A stretch of 64,000 nt of DNA, taken from contig NC_092801.1 in NCBI RefSeq assembly GCF_918797505.1, positions 10,540,001 through 10,604,000 on the forward strand. The letters are read 5' to 3'. Below the pieces are notes generated by a model. It had not been told where the DNA came from. It made no database searches and was given only the letters and a program-made list of their open reading frames with translations. The position numbers and the translations under genes are program-made. This stretch comes from Bemisia tabaci (lineage: Eukaryota > Arthropoda > Insecta > Hemiptera > Aleyrodidae). Position 1 is the stretch's first letter. Each line of letters begins with the position of its first letter. Below, in pieces: positions 55,314 through 64,000 of this stretch.

Positions 55314-58300
55314 CTGATGTCCACCGTAACAAGCTATCCAAAGATTGTCATTGCAGTCGATCGTCATGCTATCGGGATTTCCTGGTAAGCCGTTGGCATT
55401 GAAGTCAAACACCACCTTTTTGTTACCTGTGAAAAGTGGATTATCCATTGCGACGTCAACGTTCTTATATTCAATTGGACTACATTTTGCAATTAAGAAC
55501 TACAAATTTTGGCCCGGTTTAAAAACAACGTATGTGCCATTAGTTTCCCTATGCACATAAGTGTTTTTTTTCACTTGAGTCAGAATTTATAGCTCCAAAT
55601 TGCAAAATGTAGTCCAAGTATTCATACAATTTCTAAGCCAGAATACAATTTGAAGGTAATGTATATCAATCCTTTGAAATTATGCCTATCCTATACCTAT
55701 CCCAAACTACACCTACATTTCTCTTCAATTGGAAAAAAACTTATACGATACATGTTTTACATGGGTCGCCTTCCATATTCATTGTAAGAGCAATCGTGAT
55801 AAAATTCTTAAACTAAATTATCAAAATGTATTTTAACTATATTTTCATACTGCTATGTAATATTCTGGCAGCATCTCTTGTACATCTACATGATACACTA
55901 TAAATACATTTTTAAGAGCCTAGAGTTAATTGGGATTCTAAAATGTATCTTTGGGAAGTTTGATCAAATTTTTTGCCAGTCTTGATTTTCCCCCTTCATT
56001 GCATAAAACAATTTTTGGCTCTCCAAAAGCAAATTTCTACAGAATCAATTTTAACGCCCTTTGATTCTCTAAATTCTTAATGTATACTTTGATCGATCCC
56101 GGATACCGACGAGGGAGTGCTGGGTCTTTACTGATGTTTCGAAAGAAGAACCAAAAAAGCACAGTATTGGAAATAATCAGAGTGTCAAAATAAAATAATT
56201 CCGACTTAGATTCCCATCGGTACCTACTCACTTATCTTTCCGGTATCGATGTCGTAGTCAAAACCAAAAACTTTCTCCAGCAAAGATTCGCAGAGGTACA
56301 TTCTAGTGTATTTTGTGTTCCACGCCAGCCCGTTGTAGAATGTCGCATCTTTGTATTGTTCTATCTTCAAATTACAATAATCTCTGTCGTACTGGAATAT
56401 ACTGGCTTGGTAAGGCACCATAGTTCCGTCACAAAACATCTTTCCTTTGGTATCTACAACAAAGCGTTGAAATTCCCCATAAAAACCATGTGATACAGAA
56501 CTTGTGGCAGGGTGTCTAGCATCAGGAAAAACCGGCAAAACCGGGAAATATCAGGAATTTTGACCGATCAGGAAAAAATCAGGAAAATCGAAAAAATCAG
56601 ACATTTTATCAGGAATTTTTCTTACGAGAATCTCCTCAGCGGAGAAGTCTTACTGCTTTTTGCCTACCGTACGCCAGGAGTCGTCGCGCCGTCTTTGTTT
56701 CCGGAGACAAATCAGGAAAATATCAGGAATTTCCAAAATGGAAAAATCAGGAATTTTTTTTATAAAATATCAGGATTTTTCAAAATTAAAAAATACTAGA
56801 CACTCTGTGTGAGTAGTTGCAAGTCGGTCCATTGGACGCATGCACGCAAAAAAAGCCCATCCGCATAAGGAACCTAGACGTCCCTTTGAACTGAGAGTAA
56901 AGACAACGCGAATCCATTTCTGATTGGTTCCCGTATTTTAGGCCGCCACAGTGTCACAAACGGGAATTAAGATTACTTTATACTTTTTCATTGCAAAGAT
57001 TATAAGCTGGAATGAACCGGGGAATCGGGGGCAAGGCAAAAAACAAATGGAATGGGAGAGGGAATGGAGACAGGAATTCGGGAGTAGGTTGATCAAAGAT
57101 TACAAAAAGCGTCCGATCTGCGTAATCTTTATTCCTGTTTGTGACATCCATGGCCCCCCAAGCAAGGGGGTCCGGCGCGGGTCTCATCCGGGAAATTTGC
57201 AAAGAAATAACCCCTCTCGGATCTAGTTTTATGCAGTTTTAGCGCACAATGTGTGTATTCCTTAAAAGTTGAAAATTAACATATATTTGTAATATCTCGT
57301 ATGGAAATTTGTTTCCTATTTATCTCTGCGGTATTGAAAAACCTTTCGTTCAGTAAACTTGGTTACATAGTTCTGAAGTGCTGTCACAACACCATTTCAG
57401 TAAAATTTTAGGAGAACGTTTTTTCTCTCCCTCTTTTTCCCCCTTTCCTCCTTTTCCCCTTCTTTTTCTTACACTGGAAAAAAAAAAACACATTGGGTCT
57501 AGAGTCCAGACTCTTCAAAACATTGACAAGAAAAAGGACTTTTGATTCAATCAGACTTAAGCCTAAATCAAAAGTAAATCCGCTCAAATTAAGAGGCTTG
57601 GTTCTTGATTTAAGCTTAAATCTGATTGTATCAAGAGTATTTTTTCTTGTCGATGTTTTTAAGAGTCTGGAATCTAGATTCAATGTGTTTTTTTTTTCCA
57701 GGGTGGGGGGGGGGGTTTGCCCCCATGGCCCTTCCCCTGGATCCGCCACTGTTTCAGAATGACGTCATTCATGACGCTACATTACCCATGAAAGTCCGTC
57801 CGGTGCAGTCTGCCTTTCCGTCGCTGAAGGTAGCAAAGGCGTCGTAGTCGAAGCGACCGAGGGTCACGACCTGGGGTTTACATTCCGGGCGCCCGTTCCA
57901 CGTGATTTTCACCAACTTCGGTCCGAGTCCGGCCAAAAACTCGTTGCGCGAGTCCTGGATCGGGATCACACCAGCAAGCTCCTCTCCTGGAGACAAGAGG
58001 AACACAAATTGGACCGGATCAAACAGATAGGAACCGAGTCACATCACGACGGTCAAAATGCAAAACCACGTATCTCCATTGCGATGTTCCAAAATTTCCA
58101 CTTCTATATGATTTTCTCGAAAAGAAACTAAGCGACTCCATAGTTTAAAATGCACATGTTGCAGGCAATTAGCAATCGCCGGCAAATTGCAATCTATTTG
58201 TGTTGAATAAACAAATCCAAAAATTCAAAATTGAAAAAAAGAAATAGAAAGTAGCGATTATTATGCTTTGAATTCAATCGTATGGTTTTTGCTTCCTCTT

Positions 58301-59780
58301 GAATGCATGGTGCCAGCTGGCACACTCGCGGGTTTGTATAGTGTAACCATTCATCCTCGTTGGGTTTGATTTGGTTAAACAACTAAACTAACTCCCTGGT
58401 AAAGCGGAGAGTATGGCTGGATTTGAAGGCGCTCCAAGCTGAGGTCGTCCCTTGAAATTATTTACCAATAAAAACTTTACTATATCGATGCAAATAGTTG
58501 CAATCCAACGAGTCAACACGCAGGGAGCTTGCAAATTGTCGGCGATTGCTGATTGCCTGCGACATATCCGGAATATTCTACTGATATAGAAAAAAAATTA
58601 AATTAGTTATCGAAAAATTATGGTGAAATTTTCACCAACTCCGGCCCGGGTCCGGCCAAAAACTCGTTGCGCGAGTTCTGGATCGGGATTACACCAGCAA
58701 GCTCCTCTCCTGGAGACAAGAGGAACACAAATTGGACCGGATCAAACAGAATGGAACCAAGCGAAGGGGAGACAAGACTGCCCTGATAGTGAAGAGAGCA
58801 GTAATGCCGCAATCACACGCTGAATTTGGCAGCTGAATGTAGTAGTCAACAGTCAGCGCTCAACAGCGGAAATTTCATTAATTCGAGTTATTTTTATCTA
58901 AATGTGTATCAAATCTATTCGAATAGTTCAGAGAAAGCCGACATTACCTGATGGTCGCTGAGAATCGTTGCTGATCGGGCCGATGACTTCCACATTCAAG
59001 CCACATTCAGCTTCCACATTCAGCGTGTGATTGCAGCATTAGTGCAAAAATGAAGTTTTGAGAAAACGGGCGCAGAGGCTCCTGACCGAAAAATCTTATT
59101 GAAAGAAGCCTTCGTTCCTTGCAAATTGCCACTAATCGTCTGAAGGACTCTCAGAAATTGTCTGGATGATTAAAAATCGACCGATTTTATTTCATTTACA
59201 TAAAAATGGTATTTCTCGTCTTCATGCTAGGCTATTCATTATCAGGCAAGACAGCCGTAAGTGCTATCTTCTGCATGATTTCGTGGTTGCGTTTTGGACA
59301 CATAAAAAACACATTTTCAGGTTAGAAATTGGGATAAAAGGGCGGCACTTAACTTGAAAGCACTATTTTCATTGGCTTCTGGAGGAATATTGTCACTAAC
59401 CGCTGTCTTGCCTAAAACTACGTCATTTTTTGCGCACTTACGGTTTTCTCATATGTCTCGTTTTGATACAATTCAGATGAATTTTGCTGATCTAGCTATA
59501 TCAGTGAATTCATCTAAAAGAATATGCACCCATTAGGAACTACAATCTCTGGCTCATCCGTAAGAAGACGTATGTCCATGGGAAAACTAATGGTACCTAC
59601 GTCGTTTTTAAACTGAGCCAGAACTTGTAGTTTTTAAATGTAAAATGTAGTCTAATTGTGTTCCTCGCGAAATTTCATAGAAATTCATATAATTAAATCG
59701 AAAATGAGGCTAATAGAGTGATACATTAATTGAAAATTCTTCTTCTTCTTCTTCTTCTTCTTCTTCTTCTTCTTCTTCTT

Positions 59781-59814
<34 letters not shown>

Positions 59815-60237
59815 CTGACTAGGGCCGTGACCCTGCTTGTCTAGCCTCTAAATTAGTATATAAATATGATAAATAAGGCGATGAGAGAGATCACTTAATA
59901 ATCCGGGGATGAAAGGCAGCTCTGTGCCCATCTCTTGGGCGGGTCGCGTCGTCCGGGTTGCCTTTGGCTATGAGGTCTCATTGAAAATGGAGTTGAGAAT
60001 CTCATTTTATGAGAAAAATCTAATGAAATGATTACCCAGGTTACAAGAACAGGTGGTGCACCCAGTTTGGGGATTGTAAATACAAATCTTCCCGACGAGT
60101 TTGTCGACGAAGAGGAGGATTTTGTTTTGGCAGTCGTAGTGCGGCTCCTCCGATATATCGAATGGTCCGGAGACGACTCTCATTGAAATCTTGCCAGCTT
60201 GCACGCTTCCCAGTGACATCAATGGGAACAGAAGCAT
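55314..60237 (-). CDS. SMP-30/regucalcin-like secreted protein, copy B (3' exon missing)
   Basis: Exons on the minus strand: 60237-60036 (from the chosen ATG; the exon reaches the acceptor at 60,245), 57986-57786, 56453-56232 and 55426-55314; 246 residues, ending in phase 0 without a stop. Intron phases equal those of copy A; exon sizes are 209/201/222/113 against 212/201/216/113. Residues 1-14 form a signal peptide (cleavage after VQA). Metal ligands are kept (Glu30, Asn175, Asp227), but the substrate residues equivalent to Arg128 and Asn130 of copy A are Thr120 and Ser122. Extra cysteines follow (CTTCSC). The exon 57,786/56,453 junction doubles the DxxGxxF motif (DCTGRTFMG then DTKGKMFCDG), so exon 56,453 may come from a differently built copy. 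The terminal exon is not on this strand; a fitting one lies at 51,272 on plus. Confidence 0.75.
55475..55616. repeat. Family M MITE
   Basis: Ends TTGGACTACATTTTGCAATT and AATTGCAAAATGTAGTCCAA, 142 bp. In the intron before the last visible exon of SMP-30 gene B. Confidence 0.85.
56508..56807. mobile_element. hAT-like MITE rich in ATCAGGAA
   Basis: 300 bp from CAGGGTGTCTAGCATC to TACTAGACACTCTG, with many ATCAGGAA(T/A) repeats and a CCTCAGCGGAG core. No clear 8-bp duplication. It ends 55 bp upstream of the 56,453 acceptor of SMP-30 gene B. Confidence 0.7.
56808..57471. other. Intron space with an inverted pair
   Basis: Around 56,945-57,150, GTGTCACAAACGGGAATTAAGATTAC (interrupted) and GTAATCTTTATTCCTGTTTGTGACA are inverted, marking an old element of about 210 bp. 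The rest is unassigned; 57,415-57,470 is pyrimidine-rich. Confidence 0.45.
57472..57702. mobile_element. Family B MITE
   Basis: Left end CACTGGAAAAAAAAAACACA, right end TGTGTTTTTTTTTTCCAG, with the family interior. Lies 84 bp from an exon end of SMP-30 gene B. It is followed by a G run and GGATCCGCCACTG, a possible hAT-type end. Confidence 0.85.
58158..58563. mobile_element. Family D inverted-repeat element
   Basis: About 405 bp with ends GTTGCAGGCAATTAGCAATC and GATTGCTGATTGCCTGCGAC. A second copy is at 60,262-60,660. Intron 1 of SMP-30 gene B. Confidence 0.85.
58626..58758 (-). pseudogene. Partial duplicate of SMP-30 gene B exon 2
   Basis: Matches 57,903-58,038 with a few differences: the intron end (CAATTTGTGTTCCTCTTG, CTCCAG) and the first 84 nt of the exon, encoding GEELAGVIPIQNSRNEFLAG and a little more before the match stops near 58,626. 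It lies 0.7 kb upstream of the full exon in the same orientation. It would be a decoy acceptor for splicing unless silenced. Confidence 0.85.
58780..59655. repeat. Family O copy, nested inverted-repeat element, family M copy
   Basis: 58,780-58,801 and 59,041-59,525 are a diverged family O element (CTGATAGTGAAGAGAGCAGT; then TGAAGTTTTGAGAAAACGGG as at 43,978). It is split by a 239-bp insert at 58,802-59,040 with ends AATGCCGCAATCACACGCTGAA-type and its complement. 59,530-59,655 is a family M remnant (GAACTACAATCTCTGGCTCA). Confidence 0.7.
59738..59810. repeat. (TTC)n microsatellite
   Basis: About 24 uninterrupted TTC/CTT units between exons 1 and 2 of SMP-30 gene B. Confidence 0.97.
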
Positions 60238-60261
60238 CCAACATCTGAAAGAGATATATCC

Positions 60262-60660
60262 GTCGCAGGCAATTAGCAATCGCCGGCAATTTACAAGCTG
60301 GTGGTGGATAAATATAGGAAATCATAAAATTCAAAAATAAAAGAACGAGATTAGAATATGTTGCCCGTAATGTGAATAGACACTTTTCCATCCTTAAAAA
60401 TATGTCAGAAATATGCACACTTAGAAGAGCGTGTAGTGAACTCTGTGACATTAGTTGGGTTGAGATCGGACAGGCAACTTAACTAACATCGTGACAAAGC
60501 GTAGAGTATCACAAAAAAAGGAAGGCGCTTTAAGCCGAGCTCATACTTTTGAAGACCGTAACCCTCAAAAATTGCACTATGCTGATGCGCATCATTGCGA
60601 TTTATTGAAACAACGTGTGAACCGCTTGCAAATTGCAGGCGATTGTTGATTGCCTGCAAC
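60262..60660. mobile_element. Family D inverted-repeat element
   Basis: Ends GTCGCAGGCAATTAGCAATC and GATTGTTGATTGCCTGCAAC. Its edge is only about 17 bp from the acceptor of the first visible exon of SMP-30 gene B, so the polypyrimidine tract sits directly beside transposon DNA. Confidence 0.85.
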
Positions 60661-61649
60661 ATATCGATGGCTAAAGTCCGATGAAGATGCGTATCTTATA
60701 ATTGCAACGTTTCAAAAATCTCCATTTTTTCTGACAGGAAAACAGTAAGTTTTACAAGTTAAAAGGAAAAGAAGAAGAAAAACCTCGTAAAACAGTCGTA
60801 AATTACTATAAAGCGCGAAATTCGTGAATTGTCAGGTAAAATTAGGAGAGAGAGCGAAATTAACGTTTTTCACTTCAAGAAAATACTGCACTGTTGTCCA
60901 CATGATCTTTTTTTTGTTTTTGTTTTTTTAAGAATTTGCTCACAGTTTCTCTTTCCTCTTTCTTCTACGGCGTTTGAAACTAGAGAAATTCACAATTGAT
61001 TTTAGTTCATGCAAAAATATCAAAATTTGTTCAGCAAGGTGTATTGGAAGAATGCATGTAACATTAATCTGTGCTTTAACCCTCAAGTTCATTTCATATC
61101 ATGCAGATAGGTATATATTTCTCTGCATTATAGTTGCAAAATCTAGTTGTTTTTTTTTTATTATTTTCACAAGTCTCACCTTAAAGAATGTTTCCATACT
61201 GACAAGAAGCTGCAATTACGGATGTTGTTTTTCCCTGCCATCAGAGCATCCACTAGAGATCACAATTATTCATCGGCTAGAAATCAGCCATCTGCGCTGT
61301 AAAGTAGATCATAAATGACGGTCCTGTATAAGTAATAGGTTAATATCTCGAATAGTCTTCATTTTGTAAATGGGTTCGAAAGATGATTTTTTGCTTCCAG
61401 GAGAAAACCGAGCATGAAAGCTACGGTTAAGCCAATAATAAAATATTTTCATTTTCCCATGAAAGAATATTTGGTAATCTCTCGTTTACCACTTACCGTA
61501 ATTTTCCTTGAAACGCTCGCGCGTTGAAATTTTTAGATTTATTAGGCAAGGCTATCACTTATCATTTGTCGCTAATGTACTACTTACATCCATATGAGGA
61601 AGATCCAATTGTGAGAGCAACCGATCCACTGTCTACTTTGTAAGAATCT
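60661..61649. other. Upstream region of SMP-30 gene B, first exon not identified
   Basis: The first visible exon of gene B starts at an acceptor, so an upstream exon should exist. Donor-like sites on the minus strand are at about 61,180 (AAG|GTGAGA after a short ATG frame, wrong phase) and 61,498 (ACG|GTAAGT, no open ATG). Neither is convincing. No repeat family recognised. Confidence 0.35.
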
Positions 61650-61857
61650 CAAGTTCCAGGTTGCGTATGTTGCCTATCTACTAATTGAAGGCGCGCCTCT
61701 TATCGAAATTCGTCGCGGTAATTGAAATTCGTTGCAATTTTTCTTTGCTTTGCAAGTTCCAGGTTGCGTATGTTGCCTATCTACTAATTGAAGGCGCGCC
61801 TCTTATCGAAATTCGTCGCGGTAATTGAAATTCGTTGCAATTTTTCTTTGCTTTGCA
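61650..61857. repeat. Exact tandem duplication, 104-bp unit
   Basis: CAAGTTCCAGGTTGCGTATG...TTTTTCTTTGCTTTG occurs twice in direct succession (61,650-61,753 and 61,754-61,857), apparently without differences. Confidence 0.92.
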
Positions 61858-62036
61858 AAATGCTTATTTTTTATATTCGTGAAACTCATTTGGACGTATT
61901 TCTGCCAAACGGAACCAGAGACAGGTGGAAAAGAAGGGGTGTGCCTGTGCCCGTTAGTCGAGGGTCGTAAGAAAGAATGGGAATTAAAAAACGCCAGTGA
62001 CGTCAGCGGTAACGACCGAGACGCGGACGACCAGAG

Positions 62037-62263
62037 CACTGGAAAAAAAACACATTGGATCTAGAGTCCAGACTCTTAAAAACATCGACAAGGAAGAATG
62101 CTCTTGATTCAGTCGGATTATTGCTTAAATCAAGAACCAAGCCTCTTAATTTGAGCGGATTTCCTTTTTATTTAAGCAAAAATCCGATTGAATCAAGAGT
62201 ATTTTTTCTTGTCAATGTTTTCAAGAGTCTGGACTCTAGATCCAATGTGTTTTTTTTTCCAGT
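62037..62263. mobile_element. Family B MITE
   Basis: Ends CACTGGAAAAAAAACACATT and AATGTGTTTTTTTTTCCAGT, 227 bp. Directly followed by ATGGCGTGGCGTGCTTTG, which looks like a family K end. Confidence 0.9.
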
Positions 62264-62304
62264 ATGGCGTGGCGTGCTTTGAGACAAATACAAGTATTGT
62301 ACAA

Positions 62305-62476
62305 GTTATTCGTATTTCTTCTTGAAATTTTCAGATATTTTAGATCTTATTGCGAACAGAATTAAGTGAAACATTCAAAGAAAAATGTTTGCAATGTTCC
62401 AAGAAAATCCGGCTTTTATCGTAGTAAATCTGGCAACGTCTAAGGCTCATACGTCGTTTTTCGTTAGCAAGGCAGC
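62305..62476. repeat. Family I MITE, 3' part
   Basis: TTTCTTCTTGAAATTTTCAG onward to GTTTTTCGTTAGCAAGGCAG; the 5' end is missing. Confidence 0.65.
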
Positions 62477-62639
62477 ATGAGTGCCGCATTTAGTTGGCAC
62501 TTCGTCCCGTTTGATAGAATAGTTCGGGTTCTTATGTTCAAAAAAAGCTTCCCGTGGAACGGTAAGTGAAGCAAGTGTGGAAAATGTCTTAATCTCTTCA
62601 TTTCGATGCGTAGAAAAAGAATTTCGATGTTGTCAAGCT

Positions 62640-63250
62640 CAATTTTGCGTCCAACCCCCCCAAAATCAAGATGGCGGCCAAAATGGGGGCTCGGGGGGTG
62701 AAAATTATGGAATTTGATTTTGATGTCATGATTGGGGTCATTTCTTGTGTAATTTTGGTCGTAGAATCCGAATTTGAGGTCCAAAATACTCTCCGATCCA
62801 AAGGGATGCCCCAAATCCAAGATGGCCGCCAAAATCTCCAAGATAGGGTCAAAACTGCGATACGTATGTAGAAGTGCCAAGTAGGGTGTCCTTGGTAGGG
62901 TTCTTTGGGTCGTAAATTTCACCTATGATGTCAAAAACTTACCACGGATCCATTGAAGCCCAAAAAAATCAAAATGGCGGCCAAAAGGGCTGCCGTTGCG
63001 GGGTGAAATATTTTGTTGAGGCAAATATCGTCGAATGAGGGGTCACTGTAAAGGTTTTTTGGGTCGTAGATTCCAAAAATGAGGTCCAAATAACAAAATA
63101 AGCTGATAGAAGTTCTCCAAAAGCCAAAATGGCGGCCATAATGGCTGCCGCCCAGGCATTGAACGCGTTTGAACAGTAGGGTGTCCCATTTTGGACGTTA
63201 CAAAAAAAAAAATTGCGAAATCCAACAGAGATACCTGCCAAAAAGTTGTC
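62640..63250. repeat. Repeat with recurring AAGATGGCGGCC words
   Basis: AATGGCGGCC or AGATGGC(G/C)GCC occurs at least four times at irregular spacing (about 62,667, 62,818, 62,971, 63,126). It alternates with TTTTGGGTCGTA.ATT, a recurring GAGGTCCAAA phrase and GGGTGTCC. This is an internally repetitive element; the open frames on both strands follow from the repeat and are not called as genes. Confidence 0.6.
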
Positions 63251-63713
63251 TCATAGTTAGAAAAAAAAGCACAAAAAAATCTCAGGGTCGTAGTTAAAGT
63301 TTGAGTGGTCCCGCAAGGTACTTAAGATGTTTCACCGATTTCTCATCTTAATTGGCAATCTTGGCGATCTTGCAGATTTTTTTTCGGTAAATGCAATCGA
63401 GGTAAAAAGTCGCAAATGCGGATAATGAGACTTCTGATACTATATTTTAAGAGAAAAATAACGGTTTGGACCCACGAAGATCAGAATCCCTCGTTCTTAG
63501 CTCTCAAAATGCAAAAATCAGCGATTTTAGCATTTTGTAGTCAAACCGCTGCTCGACCGTCGCTCGACTTAAAAGTCGCGGCATTTGACGCGCTGTTTCA
63601 CAATGATCCCATTGTAGGAGTAAAAAGTCCTTCAAGTATGTTCATTAGAGGTGTAAGAGTGTCACTTTGGCCAATTTTTGTTGCTTTTAAACACTAAGCT
63701 CATTGTTTAAAAT

Positions 63714-63752
<39 letters not shown>

Positions 63753-64000
63753 TTAATATAATTGTCCTGTTTTTCATCATTTTTTAAAATGGTTTAAAAA
63801 GGGCGACTCATCTTACACCAAAATTGAACTCCTTTGGCGAACAATGTACGTAGATGGTCAAATACTTCCTCAAAAAAAGTTTTTGGATTTAAAGCCTCCC
63901 AAAAAAGCCGATGTTGCCATATTTTATCCCCGGAAAACACAAAAAACCGAGTACCTATTTCAGTATTTGGAGGCTGTTCCTCACCGAGCTCATTGAGCAA
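63251..64000. other. Right edge: poly(T) and an unassigned edge frame
   Basis: A T run covers 63,715-63,751. On the minus strand a frame of 68 codons enters from the right edge and stops at 63,794; it has an ordinary amino-acid mix (FWEALNPKTFFEEVFDHL) but is too short to assign. The rest holds nothing recognised. Confidence 0.4.

Noticed and set aside
60041..60451. Frame starting MLDASVP on the first exon of SMP-30 gene B
   Set aside because: It is offset from the signal-peptide and propeller frame; the offset ATG at 60,244 is probably bypassed or part of an upstream exon phase.
63794..64000. Edge frame on the minus strand
   Set aside because: Truncated by the window edge and too short to assign; could be a transposon protein, but nothing specific is visible.

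Overview
The window is eukaryotic and very probably from an insect. It has multi-exon genes with standard GT/AG splice sites, an AT-rich background, and a heavy load of short inverted-repeat transposons (MITEs) in every intron and intergenic gap. Several terminal motifs, for example TGGACCGCGTTAAGCAG and TTGGACTACATTTTGCAAT, remind me of hemipteran sequence, perhaps the whitefly Bemisia tabaci. That species guess comes from memory and was not checked. I see no bacterial genes, rRNA or CRISPR.

Layout. (1) 1,237-5,138, minus: the first four coding exons of a CFAP58-like coiled-coil cilia protein that runs off the left edge. (2) 6,009-16,521, plus: a complete RuvB-like 1 (pontin) gene in eight exons, 456 codons, head to head with the CFAP58 homologue. 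(3) 17,716-30,994, minus: a complete six-exon SMP-30/regucalcin-like gene (copy A, 347 residues) with a signal peptide, a 14-nt first coding exon and a GC-rich promoter. (4) 33,918-34,265, minus: a 115-residue secreted cysteine-containing protein, with a decayed second copy on plus at 37,831-38,217; both are flanked by repeated copies of their own 5' ends. (5) 41,896-44,618, minus: a probable unrecognised gene starting beside a GC-rich island. (6) 46-54 kb: a rearranged block with three near-identical copies of a 660-bp segment (two as a hairpin), two plus-strand fragments of an SMP-30 gene that carries a Cys-rich and RS/acidic tail, and a decayed Helitron with a recognisable 3' end. (7) 55,314-60,237, minus: a second SMP-30 gene (copy B) with matching intron phases but no terminal exon on its own strand. 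(8) 60.6-64 kb: repeats only.

The recurring theme is duplication and rearrangement of secreted SMP-30-type six-bladed-propeller proteins. Copy A keeps all metal and substrate residues. Copy B keeps the metal ligands but has lost two substrate residues. The plus-strand fragments show a lineage in which the propeller is followed by about 50 Cys-rich residues and hundreds of RS-, DRS- and SSEE-rich residues. This fused architecture is the most unusual protein feature here. Its broken, inverted state next to a hairpin and a Helitron calls for both biological and assembly-error explanations.

Repeat families are labelled A, B, D, F, G and I-R for convenience. hAT-type elements with 8-bp target duplications, TA-flanked mariner-like MITEs and a Helitron are supported by their ends. 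Exon coordinates were worked out by hand from splice signals and reading-frame continuity; no alignment or transcript evidence was available.
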